Source: Corallincola sp. (lineage in GTDB: Bacteria; Pseudomonadota; Gammaproteobacteria; Enterobacterales; Neiellaceae). Taken from it: 7,387 bases of DNA. Below the pieces are notes generated by a model. The model was not told the origin of the DNA. It saw only the letters and a program-made list of their open reading frames with translations, and ran no database searches. The position numbers were made by a program, and so were the translations under genes. The stretch covers positions 1 to 7,387 of the forward strand of contig JAGOCY010000061.1 of assembly GCA_017998495.1 (NCBI GenBank), read 5' to 3'. Of this stretch, positions 1-5,129 are shown piece after piece (the first letter of the stretch is position 1; every line of letters starts with the position of its first letter).

Positions 1-45
1 CGCCCCTATCTGGGCGGGGTTGAGGTGCTGAAGGCCGGCGCCTGA
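1..45 (+). CDS. C-terminal tail of an unidentified protein
   Basis: Frame 1 is open from the window edge to a TGA at 43-45 and encodes RPYLGGVEVLKAGA. A rho-independent terminator begins 25 bases after the stop, which is what the end of a real transcription unit looks like. Fourteen residues are too few to assign a family. The gene would converge with the ybaY-like gene and share its terminator. Confidence 0.4.
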   Translation, partial: RPYLGGVEVLKAGA

Positions 46-70
46 ATGTCCGCTTGCTGAGCGTGAAAAG

Positions 71-93
71 GCCCGCTGATAGCGGGCTTTTTT
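71..93. terminator. bidirectional rho-independent terminator
   Basis: A perfect 7-bp stem, GCCCGCT (71-77) with AGCGGGC (81-87) and a 3-nt loop, is followed by six T on the plus strand. It is preceded by AAAAG, which reads CTTTT on the minus strand. It ends the plus-strand gene on its left and the minus-strand tus-ybaY unit on its right. The stop codon of the ybaY-like gene (92-94) overlaps the T-run. Confidence 0.9.
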
Positions 94-532
94 ATGGTGT
101 GGGCGGCGGGGTACCGGCCACCAGCGGCACCTCAACCTCAGCCGTGGCCCCGCCTCGCGTCAACACGCCGATATGGCGGTCGTTGATCAGCAGCAGCTTG
201 CCATCTGCAGCGGTGATGCGGGCTCCGACACTGTAGCTGGAGGCGGGCTGGATCAGGGCTGGATCGTAATTAAGGGTGAAGGGCAGCGGCGGTTTGCGCT
301 CCTCCAAAGTCAGGTTCACTTCCGCCATCACCAACGCTGGGGCATCGGCGCGTGAGACGTCGCGCAGCTGAACCTGAATCCGCGCGTCAGCGGGCAGGGT
401 TAGCGACTGTGGGTAGATCAGGCTGCCACTGAGGCTGGCCATCACCGTTGGTGAATCGGCGCTCGGGGCTGGATTCTGATCGCAACCCCAGAGCAGGCCC
501 ATCAGTACCAGCGGCAACAGGCGTCTGGACAT
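92..532 (-). CDS. ybaY: YbaY/YscW-family lipoprotein
   Basis: A 146-residue envelope lipoprotein. The N-terminus is a lipoprotein signal peptide: MSRR, a hydrophobic stretch, and lipobox LWGC with the acylated Cys at residue 17. Asp follows at +2, which in enterobacteria favours inner-membrane retention. Residues about 32-140 match the YscW/YbaY beta-rich domain, with the hallmarks GSLIYPQ, LRDVSRADAPALV, PPLPFTLNYDPALI and INDRHIGVLTRGG. The frame stays open upstream to 667 inside tusE. I chose the ATG at 532 because the signal peptide begins there and a GGAG lies 8 nt upstream. It is the last gene of the tus transcription unit, 31 nt after tusE. The YbaY family has no well-defined function; YscW relatives assist type III secretin assembly, but nothing here suggests a secretion system. 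Confidence 0.88.
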   Translation of the reverse strand: MSRRLLPLVLMGLLWGCDQNPAPSADSPTVMASLSGSLIYPQSLTLPADARIQVQLRDVSRADAPALVMAEVNLTLEERKPPLPFTLNYDPALIQPASSYSVGARITAADGKLLLINDRHIGVLTRGGATAEVEVPLVAGTPPPTP

Positions 533-538
533 CAGCGT

Positions 539-557
539 GGCTCCACAGGCAGGAGCC
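539..557 (-). promoter_or_regulatory. hairpin covering the ybaY ribosome binding site
   Basis: In the minus-strand transcript GGCTCC pairs perfectly with GGAGCC across a 7-nt loop, in the 31-nt gap between tusE and the ybaY-like gene. The 3' arm contains the only Shine-Dalgarno sequence (GGAG) of the downstream gene. The fold could lower its translation or make it depend on ribosomes leaving tusE. Confidence 0.5.
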
Positions 558-563
558 TTTACC

Positions 564-893
564 CTAGATGCACTTGGCCGGTTTGGGCAAGCCCGCCAGT
601 TTGGCGCACTGCTTGGCTGGGCCGCCGGGGAACAGGCGGTGCAGATAGGTGCTGCTGCCCTTGTCATCGCCGAAGTGGGTCTTGAGCTCTTTCACCAGCA
701 GGCGCATGGCTGGCGTGGTTTTGAACTGGCCATCAAAGGCACGCACAAAGCGGATCAGGTGCCAATGCTCGGCCGTTAACGGCAGCTGTTCGGCCGCCGC
801 GATCACGCTCACCAGCGGCTCATGCCACTGCTGCTTGTCCTTGAGATAACCCTCAGCGTCGGTGGGGTAGTCCTGGCCATCGAGTTGATACAT
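564..893 (-). CDS. tusE: TusE sulfur carrier (DsrC/TusE family)
   Basis: A 109-residue cytoplasmic sulfur carrier, the same length as E. coli TusE. In the known pathway TusA passes persulfide sulfur to TusBCD and then to TusE, which hands it to MnmA for 2-thiouridine at U34 of tRNA Lys, Glu and Gln. Visible hallmarks are TDAEGYLKD near the start, HWHLIRFVRAF at 43-53, and the family's signature C-terminal arm GLPKPAKCI with the persulfide-carrying Cys108 second from the end. A second cysteine, Cys96, is absent from E. coli TusE and sits one residue before the position of the second cysteine of DsrC. The start codon abuts the tusB stop, with GGAGG 4 nt upstream, so the two are translationally coupled. 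No dsrAB genes are visible, which favours TusE over DsrC. Confidence 0.93.
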   Translation of the reverse strand: MYQLDGQDYPTDAEGYLKDKQQWHEPLVSVIAAAEQLPLTAEHWHLIRFVRAFDGQFKTTPAMRLLVKELKTHFGDDKGSSTYLHRLFPGGPAKQCAKLAGLPKPAKCI

Positions 894-1163
894 TCAGCCT
901 CCGGCCACCACTGCCGCAGCCGCTTCAACCAGCTGGGCCAGCTGGTCGTGGTCAGCCAGTGGTTTCACGGCCAGCGGCAGCGCCGGGTACTGGCCCAGCT
1001 CAGCGGCCAGCGCATAGAGATCACCGCGGGCAGCGACCTCTACCAGCAGCGTATCGGCCGACCACAGCAGGCTAAGCGCCTTGCCCAGCAGCACCAGCTG
1101 ATCATCGGCCGCCAGCGGCAGCTGGGGCAGGCAGGCATCGGTCAGCAACAGCAGGCGAGCCAT
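894..1163 (-). CDS. tusB: TusB/DsrH-like sulfurtransferase subunit
   Basis: An 89-residue protein assigned mainly from its position between tusC and tusE. It is slightly shorter than E. coli TusB (95 residues). The sequence starts with a beta-strand (MARLLLLTDA), is leucine and alanine rich, and fits the small alpha/beta DsrEFH-like fold, with segments DDQLVLLGKALSLL and DTLLVEVAARGDLYAL. In the known complex TusB pairs with TusC and TusD in a B2C2D2 hexamer; TusB itself carries no catalytic cysteine, and here the only Cys is at residue 11. The start lies 9 nt after tusC, with AGGA overlapping the tusC stop. Sequence conservation alone would not have identified it. Confidence 0.75.
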   Translation of the reverse strand: MARLLLLTDACLPQLPLAADDQLVLLGKALSLLWSADTLLVEVAARGDLYALAAELGQYPALPLAVKPLADHDQLAQLVEAAAAVVAGG

Positions 1164-1172
1164 GGCGAGTTC

Positions 1173-1517
1173 CTAGTAAAGCAGCAGAGGGGCGAGGGCG
1201 GTCAGCTCGGCGGTGTTACGCTCCTCAACCGGAATGCGCAGCTGCTGCGGCGTCAGGCCGTAGCGAGCAAGGCTGGCGGCGCAAACCCAGGGGGTGGCGA
1301 TCTCATACAGCGGCAGGGCGCCGAGCTGGCTCAGATAATCCCCCTCGCCACTATGGCCGGCATCCCAGCCCGGCTGCAGCGCCAGCACCGCCTCGCCAGC
1401 AAAAATCAGCTGCAGTGGCAGGTCAAAGGCGCCCATGGCCAGCGCCATGTCGATGCCGTCGCGCAGACGGCCGCCATGGTCGGGGTGGCTGCATAGCAGC
1501 AGATAGGTCAGCGCCAT
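1173..1517 (-). CDS. tusC: TusC/DsrF-like sulfurtransferase subunit
   Basis: A 114-residue subunit of the TusBCD sulfur-relay hexamer (E. coli TusC is 119). The N-terminal strand MALTYLLLCSHPDHG is followed by the helix GRLRDGIDMALAMGAF, the usual start of the DsrE/DsrF fold. Cys79, in the context PWVCAASLARYGL, corresponds to the TusD active-site segment (LLCASAAQRHGL next door), showing the two are paralogues. The frame is open upstream to 1688, but the ATG at 1517 gives the family N-terminus. That start overlaps the end of tusD by 10 nt, so translation is coupled. Confidence 0.88.
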   Translation of the reverse strand: MALTYLLLCSHPDHGGRLRDGIDMALAMGAFDLPLQLIFAGEAVLALQPGWDAGHSGEGDYLSQLGALPLYEIATPWVCAASLARYGLTPQQLRIPVEERNTAELTALAPLLLY

Positions 1518-1861
1518 TGGATCACCTTGTCCGCCTCGGCGGCGGCCGTTACCCATTCGCCCAGACCGCCAATGCGAAAACCGGGGTGGATGTTGCTGTC
1601 GCTCAGGCCATGGCGCTGGGCGGCGCTGGCACATAGCAGCCTCTCGCCGATGCCGGCCAGACTGGCCCAGGCACTGGCTGCGTGCCATTCACCGGCGGCC
1701 GGGTCGGCGCTGGCCAGAGCCATCAGCACCGCATCGCCGGTGACAAACAGCAGCGGCAGCTGGTGGCCACGATCGAGCAGCGCGCTGGCCAGCTGCCAGG
1801 CGTGGCGTTGGCTGGCCAGTTCAGCAACCGGGGTCTGCAACAGGATGGCGTAGCGGCTCAC
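1508..1861 (-). CDS. tusD: TusD/DsrE sulfurtransferase subunit
   Basis: The 117-residue catalytic subunit of TusBCD, which accepts sulfur from TusA and passes it to TusE. The strand MSRYAILLQTPV and the helix SQRHAWQLASALLDRGH open the DsrE fold; GEWHAASAWASLAGIGERLLCASAAQRHGL contains the candidate catalytic cysteine, Cys77, matching Cys78 of E. coli TusD. The start codon is GTG at 1859-1861, supported by GGAGG 6 nt upstream; no better in-frame start is seen. It is the first gene of the tusDCBE-ybaY unit. Unlike E. coli, where tusE is elsewhere, all four genes are contiguous here. Confidence 0.9.
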   Translation of the reverse strand: MSRYAILLQTPVAELASQRHAWQLASALLDRGHQLPLLFVTGDAVLMALASADPAAGEWHAASAWASLAGIGERLLCASAAQRHGLSDSNIHPGFRIGGLGEWVTAAAEADKVIQWR

Positions 1862-1888
1862 GCAGCACCTCCAACGGGATTGGCCGCC

Positions 1889-1917
1889 TTTATGCCGTGC
1901 CCCGCCACAAAATGCAA
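1889..1917 (-). promoter_or_regulatory. possible sigma70 promoter of the tus operon
   Basis: On the minus strand TTGCAT (1912-1917) and CATAAA (1889-1894) are separated by exactly 17 nt, about 28 nt before the tusD GTG. The -10 box matches 4 of 6 and the -35 box 3 of 6, so this is a moderate candidate. Confidence 0.45.
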
Positions 1918-1965
1918 CCGCATGGCACCCCTCGCATTTCTTGCAGCGCCGCGACGCTAACCGGG

Positions 1966-1994
1966 TTTACAGCCGCTGCACAAATCCGTATAGT
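1966..1994 (+). promoter_or_regulatory. strong sigma70 promoter of the tRNA-Ser locus
   Basis: TTTACA (1966-1971) and TATAGT (1989-1994) each match consensus at 5 of 6 positions, with an ideal 17-nt spacer. The GC-rich discriminator between the -10 box and the tRNA-like start at 2006 is typical of stringently controlled stable-RNA promoters. It reads first through the truncated tRNA and then the intact tRNA-Ser. Confidence 0.8.
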
Positions 1995-2005
1995 GCACGC
2001 CGCGC

Positions 2006-2048
2006 GGAGGGGTGGTAGAGCGGTTGAATACACCGGTCTTGAAAACCG
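2006..2048 (+). pseudogene. 5' half of a tRNA-Ser(UGA) gene, truncated after the anticodon arm
   Basis: The sequence starts GGAGGGG and has a complete serine-type D arm (GTA paired with TAC around GAGCGGTTGAA). An anticodon stem-loop with CTTGAAA follows, giving anticodon UGA. At 2049 the expected fifth stem base is wrong, and no long variable arm, T arm, pairing 3' acceptor strand or CCA follows. Its D arm and acceptor differ from the intact copy at 2137, so it is not a simple recent duplication of it. It lies directly behind the strong promoter, so it is probably the original resident gene, cut by insertion. Confidence 0.8.
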
Positions 2049-2136
2049 TTGCATAACTCCTTCAAGCGTCTGTGTGAACTAGGATTTTGCGAAGTTCTCC
2101 GTGAATCTCCGTAAATCCGTCTCCGTATCTCGATGC
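2049..2136 (+). other. spacer between the tRNA half and the intact tRNA, with CTCCGT repeats
   Basis: These 88 nt have no coding or tRNA features. CTCCGT occurs three times, at 2097-2102, 2107-2112 and 2121-2126, just before the intact tRNA. Short spaced repeats close to an integrase gene could be arm-type binding sites of the integrase, or chance. If the element boundary is at 2048, this spacer is the outermost part of the element. Confidence 0.4.
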
Positions 2137-2220
<84 letters not shown>

Positions 2221-2224
<4 letters not shown>

Positions 2225-2243
2225 ACTCCTTTAGTGAGTTGGC
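2221..2243. repeat. perfect inverted repeat at the tRNA 3' end: terminator or attachment core
   Basis: GCCAACTC (2221-2228) and GAGTTGGC (2236-2243) are perfect complements around the 7-nt CTTTAGT. The repeat overlaps the tRNA discriminator and CCA on one side and the integrase stop codon on the other. Eight-bp arms around a 7-nt centre is the layout of a tyrosine-recombinase core site. It is also a possible hairpin for ending tRNA transcription, although no T-run follows. Confidence 0.55.
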
Positions 2244-3310
2244 CTCACCTTCTGGCCCTTGGCCACATAAACCCGCTTGGTGATCTCTTCCTCCGTATGG
2301 CCGAGCAGCTCGCTGGCCGCCTTGATATCGCCTTGGTCAACCGCAATGTCGGTGGCTGATTTTCTGCGGATATCCCGGTACTGAAAGGCGTTGATCTCAT
2401 CGGCAAGCGCCGGGTTTGCCGCCGCTGCCGCTTTGCGCGCCTTGCCGAACCGTTGGCGCAGCGTCCAGCGGTTCAGCGGTTGGCCCAGTTCATTAGCCAC
2501 CAGATACAGGCTTTGAACTCGCCGCTGACGGCTCATCAGCTCATCGATCAAACGCCCTAGAGCGTTCCGCTTCTGCGGTTCACCAGCAACGCGCTGCTCG
2601 TTCAGTAGGATCTGCAGCCGCTTCGTGGTTTTGCCCTGACGGATCACGAGCGCTTCGTCCGTGACCTGAGCCTTCTTGGCCGCGAGCACATCGGCCTGAC
2701 GCTGCCCTGTCAGATAAGCCAAATCCATCGCATCGCGCACAGGCTGACAGGCGTGCAGGTACACTGCGTCCCACACGGCTCGCTCAGGGTAGAAATCCCG
2801 CGGCTGCTCCTTGTTTTTGCGAACACCAGTACACGGATTTTCTTTACTGGAATAGCCCCATTCACGGGCGTAGTTGAAGATCTGTGAGAGCAGAGAGATC
2901 TCGCGATTGGCGCGAACCTTGGCGCTGCGCCGATCGCGGTACTGGGCAATCACCTGCGCAGTGATCGCCTCAATCGGTGCCATGTTAAAAACCGGCCGCA
3001 GCTGCCTGAGTTGATCGAGATAGTCTCGCTGGGTACGCGGTGCCTTGGTGGGCAGCACGTCACGCTCGTAACGGTCGAACAGATGGCGCATCAGGCCGGT
3101 GCCCGCCGGAGCGGGTCTGGCCTCCAGTTCCGCCCATTTTCGCTTGGCTTCGTTGAGGTCGGTGCCAAGCGGGATCTCCTTCTGCTTACCGTCGCTACCC
3201 CGGGTGTTGTAGTAATAGCCTACCCACAGCGTCCCGTTTTTGAGGCGCTTGGTGCGGCGCAGCATTTTAGGGGGCAGATCCCTGCCGGTGGTTTTGGGTC
3301 TCATCGCCAT
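2231..3310 (-). CDS. int: tyrosine site-specific integrase
   Basis: A 359-residue phage-type integrase that would recombine element DNA with the tRNA-Ser locus. It has an N-terminal arm-binding region (about 15-65, LKNGTLWVGYYYNTRG to KEIPLGTDLNEAKRKW), a helical core-binding domain (about 72-165) and a catalytic domain (about 175-350). Catalytic residues visible are Arg204 (TGQRQ), a lysine at 227 or 230, Arg315 (FQYRDIRRKSATD), His338 (LLGHT) and the nucleophile Tyr348 (KRVYV). The usual HxxR histidine is Arg312 here, as I recall for related phage integrases with an FQxRD motif. The gene points towards the tRNA, the standard arrangement at attL. It starts 4 nt after the upstream DUF4224 gene, and AAGG near that stop codon can serve as ribosome binding site. 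A second ATG two codons in is an alternative start. Confidence 0.95.
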   Translation of the reverse strand: MAMRPKTTGRDLPPKMLRRTKRLKNGTLWVGYYYNTRGSDGKQKEIPLGTDLNEAKRKWAELEARPAPAGTGLMRHLFDRYERDVLPTKAPRTQRDYLDQLRQLRPVFNMAPIEAITAQVIAQYRDRRSAKVRANREISLLSQIFNYAREWGYSSKENPCTGVRKNKEQPRDFYPERAVWDAVYLHACQPVRDAMDLAYLTGQRQADVLAAKKAQVTDEALVIRQGKTTKRLQILLNEQRVAGEPQKRNALGRLIDELMSRQRRVQSLYLVANELGQPLNRWTLRQRFGKARKAAAAANPALADEINAFQYRDIRRKSATDIAVDQGDIKAASELLGHTEEEITKRVYVAKGQKVRPTH

Positions 3311-3314
3311 AACG

Positions 3315-3557
3315 TTAGCGCACCTTTGCCAGATCCATCACCCACGGGCTTGTGGGCGACAGTGAGCGTGGATCGATGCCGCACAGGATCAGGCGTGCAG
3401 CCAGCCGCCCCACCACTGGTCGGCCCCCCTGGCTGACATAGTGCGGCCAGCCGTTGTCGCGCAGCCAGACCAATTGCCGGGCGCGCAAAGTTGTGCCGGT
3501 GATTGATGTCACCTCCTCATCGCTCAGCTGCTCATCGGCCAGTGGAATCGTGATCAT
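3315..3557 (-). CDS. DUF4224-type small protein, possible excisionase
   Basis: An 80-residue protein with the DUF4224 pattern: LADEQLSDEEVTSITG, then RARQLVWLRDNGWPHYVSQ, then GGRPVVGRLA. This order (acidic LSxEE helix, RQxxWLRxNG, GRPxV) is typical of small proteins encoded just before phage integrases. The fold looks like a short helix-turn-helix. Their role is not settled; direction factor (excisionase) or integrase regulator is an inference from position. The ATG at 3557 has a G-rich ribosome binding site about 8 nt upstream. It is co-oriented with int and almost certainly co-transcribed with it. Confidence 0.8.
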   Translation of the reverse strand: MITIPLADEQLSDEEVTSITGTTLRARQLVWLRDNGWPHYVSQGGRPVVGRLAARLILCGIDPRSLSPTSPWVMDLAKVR

Positions 3558-3894
3558 CGTGGACCCCCAAATCTCCAGTCCCCGGCCTGACGCCTGTGCC
3601 GGGACAATACGGTGCGTCCTACCAATGGATTAACCGCACGCGCATCCTTGATCCGGTTGGCAGGTGCATGGTGCCAGTTGCCGGAAATACGGCAGAACCA
3701 CCAGGTAAAGGCCCCCGTGGCCTGTGAACAGCCAATGCTGCAGCATCGATTAGATGTGGCAAACAGGCTGCAGCGGCGCTGGATGGGCGTGTATGGGGGA
3801 TCTTGCGGTCGATGGCGTCCACCAACCGGTAGAGCCTTAAAACTTCAGCTGTTGGTTGTTGGCTCCGCGAGTGGGGGTGTTTTCTGCTGCCCAT
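3554..3894 (-). other. degenerate or non-coding stretch readable in several minus-strand frames
   Basis: One minus frame is open for 96 codons (3844 to the stop at 3554-3556) with no ATG, GTG or TTG start near its beginning. Its stop overlaps the DUF4224 start as ATGA, the mark of a coupled gene. It includes TWWFCRISGNWHHAPANR and KDARAVNPLVGRTVLSRHR, which look protein-like. A second frame starts at an ATG at 3894 and includes TAEVLRLYRLVDAIDRKIPH, but turns unconvincing later. The simplest reading is one small phage gene broken by a frameshift between the two frames. The alternative is a structured regulatory RNA: in the transcript TGCCG pairs with CGGCA and the flanks also fold. I cannot choose between them. 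Confidence 0.35.
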
Positions 3895-3956
3895 CAGCTG
3901 GGCTCAGGCCCAATAGACTAACGCGATGGCTAAAGATGAGAGCCAAAGACGATTTA

Positions 3957-3978
3957 GCCCCCAAAGCTGTTTGGGGGC
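3957..3978 (-). terminator. hairpin ending the small-gene block
   Basis: A perfect 9-bp stem, GCCCCCAAA with TTTGGGGGC and a 4-nt loop, lies 9 nt past the stop codon of the last small gene. The following minus-strand bases (TAAATCGTC) are not a good T-run, so termination may be weak or the hairpin may protect the RNA end. A second short stem, TGGGC/GCCCA, follows at 3898-3911. Confidence 0.6.
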
Positions 3979-3987
3979 ATGGCTTGA

Positions 3988-4230
3988 CTAATGACCAGCC
4001 TGACGACTGCGTAGCAAGGCACATGCGTGCGACCAACAACGTTCGGCGGCAGCCCAGTGCTGCCAGGCTTGGTCGAGATCACTTTTGGTGCTGGCGTTGC
4101 GCACGCTTTCAGAAAGCCCCCAGCGTGCTGCCTGCATGACCATCTCTTGGCCGAGCAGTGTCAGTATGGCTGCCAATGGTGCTGACTGACCTTGCGTCAT
4201 GCACCGCACAATTGCCTGCTTAAGATCCAT
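3988..4230 (-). CDS. small protein of unknown function, last gene of the block
   Basis: An 80-residue protein that I do not recognise. It is mostly helical by composition (MDLKQAIVRCMTQG, LAAILTLLGQEMVMQAARWG, DLDQAWQHWAAAERCWSHA), tryptophan rich, and has no signal peptide or membrane segment. The frame continues upstream, but the ATG at 4230 has GGAG 6 nt before it (a twin ATG is at 4233), and both overlap the end of the preceding gene. Its WxxxxxRCW segment loosely resembles the YWKRRCAEATW segment of the preceding gene, so the two may be distant paralogues. It is followed by the hairpin at 3957-3978. The overlap and clean spacing make a real gene likely. Confidence 0.6.
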   Translation of the reverse strand: MDLKQAIVRCMTQGQSAPLAAILTLLGQEMVMQAARWGLSESVRNASTKSDLDQAWQHWAAAERCWSHACALLRSRQAGH

Positions 4231-4456
4231 CATGCGCTCCGTTTTGGGCGTTAACTGCTTGTGCAACCGCCAGCCAGGTTGCCTCTGCACAGCGACGTTT
4301 CCAATAGTGTGATGGCGGTAGCTGGTTAAGCACGCTTTCGGCCGCCAGCACAATCGGTGCCAGGCGGTGTTCTGCAATCAAAGTCAGCAGGTGATCGCTG
4401 TGGCCTGCGAGCAGGGCTTGCTCAACAACGCTATATAAAGGATCTGGCGCGCTCAT
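4220..4456 (-). CDS. small helical protein of unknown function
   Basis: A 78-residue protein that I do not recognise. It reads as an amphipathic helical protein (PLYSVVEQALLAGHSDHLL, EHRLAPIVLAAESVLNQL, YWKRRCAEATWLAVAQAV), with no membrane segment or signal peptide. The ATG at 4456 was chosen because it forms an ATGA overlap with the stop of the gene upstream and has GGAG 10 nt before it. A longer in-frame start at 4501 would run deep into that gene. Its end overlaps the next gene by 11-14 nt. Such packing is typical of phages and phage satellites. Confidence 0.6.
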   Translation of the reverse strand: MSAPDPLYSVVEQALLAGHSDHLLTLIAEHRLAPIVLAAESVLNQLPPSHYWKRRCAEATWLAVAQAVNAQNGAHDGS

Positions 4457-4659
4457 TGTTTGTTTACTCCGGTGATGAACTGCACCACCACCATCGGCCA
4501 ATTGAACAGTCTGGCAACTGCAGGCTCATAGCCACTGAGGATGTAAGCAGCGTCCAAATAGCAGCTGGTCGGTCGGGTAATGCCCCGAAGCACCGCCCCA
4601 TCGGCTGCTGCGCGAACCCCCTAAAGGAGCCTGGGATCACGGGCTTCGCGCTCATGCAT
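4453..4659 (-). pseudogene. small gene with an in-frame amber codon
   Basis: A single minus-strand frame runs from ATG at 4659 (MHEREARDPRLL), meets TAG at 4621-4623, then continues without another stop to the TGA at 4453-4455. The downstream part looks fully coding: GVRAAADGAVLRGITRP, then SCYLDAAYILSGYEPAV, then ARLFNWPMVVVQFITG. The final TGA overlaps the next gene's ATG as ATGA. One C-to-T change from a CAG glutamine codon explains the amber. If read through, the product is 68 residues. Without suppression, translation might restart at GTG 4593 (46 residues), though no good ribosome site is seen there. The frame is also open further upstream to 4839 (for example ATG 4713). The family is unknown. 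Confidence 0.5.
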
Positions 4660-4795
4660 TTCGTCGCCCGCACACCGATTCTGCTCTGGTAGGCTGGGAT
4701 CTCTTGGTGCCATGCACCACGCTGCCCTTGGGCTTAACCTGCCGCGAAAGACCGCCATGTGTCTTGCGCACCAATCCAACCCGCCATGGACGCAT
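4652..4795 (-). CDS. very small basic protein, possible first gene of the block
   Basis: A 47-codon frame starting MRPWRVGLVRKTHGG and ending VCGRRNA. It is strongly basic with almost no acidic residues, so a nucleic-acid-binding role is conceivable. Its TGA overlaps the ATG region of the next gene (ATGCATGA), consistent with the overlapping style of the downstream genes. The ribosome binding site is poor (GGG 8 nt upstream). I do not recognise the family, and the frame is short enough to be chance. Confidence 0.35.
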   Translation of the reverse strand: MRPWRVGLVRKTHGGLSRQVKPKGSVVHGTKRSQPTRAESVCGRRNA

Positions 4796-4870
4796 GGCAA
4801 TACCCAGTCAGTCAGGCATGTTGATGCATAGCGCCTCAACGCGTGATTGACCTTTCATATTCCACGGTCA

Positions 4871-4904
4871 GCGCCGTATGCGCCGAGAGGTGCACGTGCG
4901 GTGC
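4871..4904 (+). ncRNA. group II intron domain V
   Basis: Exactly 34 nt. Bases 1-9 pair with 26-34, bases 10-14 pair with 19-23, the tetraloop is GAGA (GNRA), and the two-base AC bulge is at 24-25 (4894-4895). This superimposes position by position on bacterial domain V. The catalytic triad at 2-4 is CGC, as in group IIC introns. Chance occurrence of all these together is very unlikely. Confidence 0.9.
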
Positions 4905-4906
4905 CC

Positions 4907-4950
4907 GGCAGGTGGCCTGGGAGCAAATCCACAATGCCCAGCCATGTGCC
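4907..4950 (+). ncRNA. group II intron domain VI-like helix and 3' splice site
   Basis: Two bases after domain V, GGCA pairs with TGCC, GTGG with CCAT, and CTGGG with CCCAG. One C bulges (4916), there is one G-G mismatch (4911/4946), and the apical loop is 15 nt. The following AT (4951-4952) fits the AY end of group II introns. A4944, 8 nt from that end, is the best branch-point candidate but can also pair with T4913, so first-step hydrolysis is possible. Confidence 0.65.
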
Positions 4951-4952
4951 AT

Positions 4953-5129
4953 GGCAGTTATGCCGAGCCTGATGCGACCGTAGCGGGCGTAGTCAAACGA
5001 TGAAAAATCGACAGGGGGCGGTGGGTAACTGCGCAACCTGTCCCGGCCACACACACCGACGTGTGGAAACGCACGTCAGCCGCCGTGATCAGGGTGGTAC
5101 CGGGCAGAAATGCACGGTGGTGCAAGCAT
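4953..5129 (+). ncRNA. structured segment between 3' and 5' splice sites (predicted RNA circle)
   Basis: 177 nt with no plausible gene but strong secondary structure: GGCA/TGCC (4953-4964); ACAGG/CCTGT (5011-5041); and CCCGG/CCGGG (5042-5046 with 5100-5104). This last stem encloses an 8-bp stem GACGTGTG/CGCACGTC capped by a GAAA tetraloop (5058-5077). TGCAC/GTGCA with a 4-nt loop (5111-5124) sits 5 nt before the proposed 5' splice site. A stem-loop just before the intron is the kind of exon that group IIC introns recognise. Confidence 0.45.

Noticed and set aside
822..1496. Plus-strand 224-codon open frame
   Set aside because: It is a glutamine- and arginine-rich shadow of the clear tusE, tusB and tusC genes on the other strand.
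3612..4139. Plus-strand 175-codon open frame
   Set aside because: It is antisense to the better supported small gene at 3988-4230, and its composition has no recognisable domain or ribosome site.
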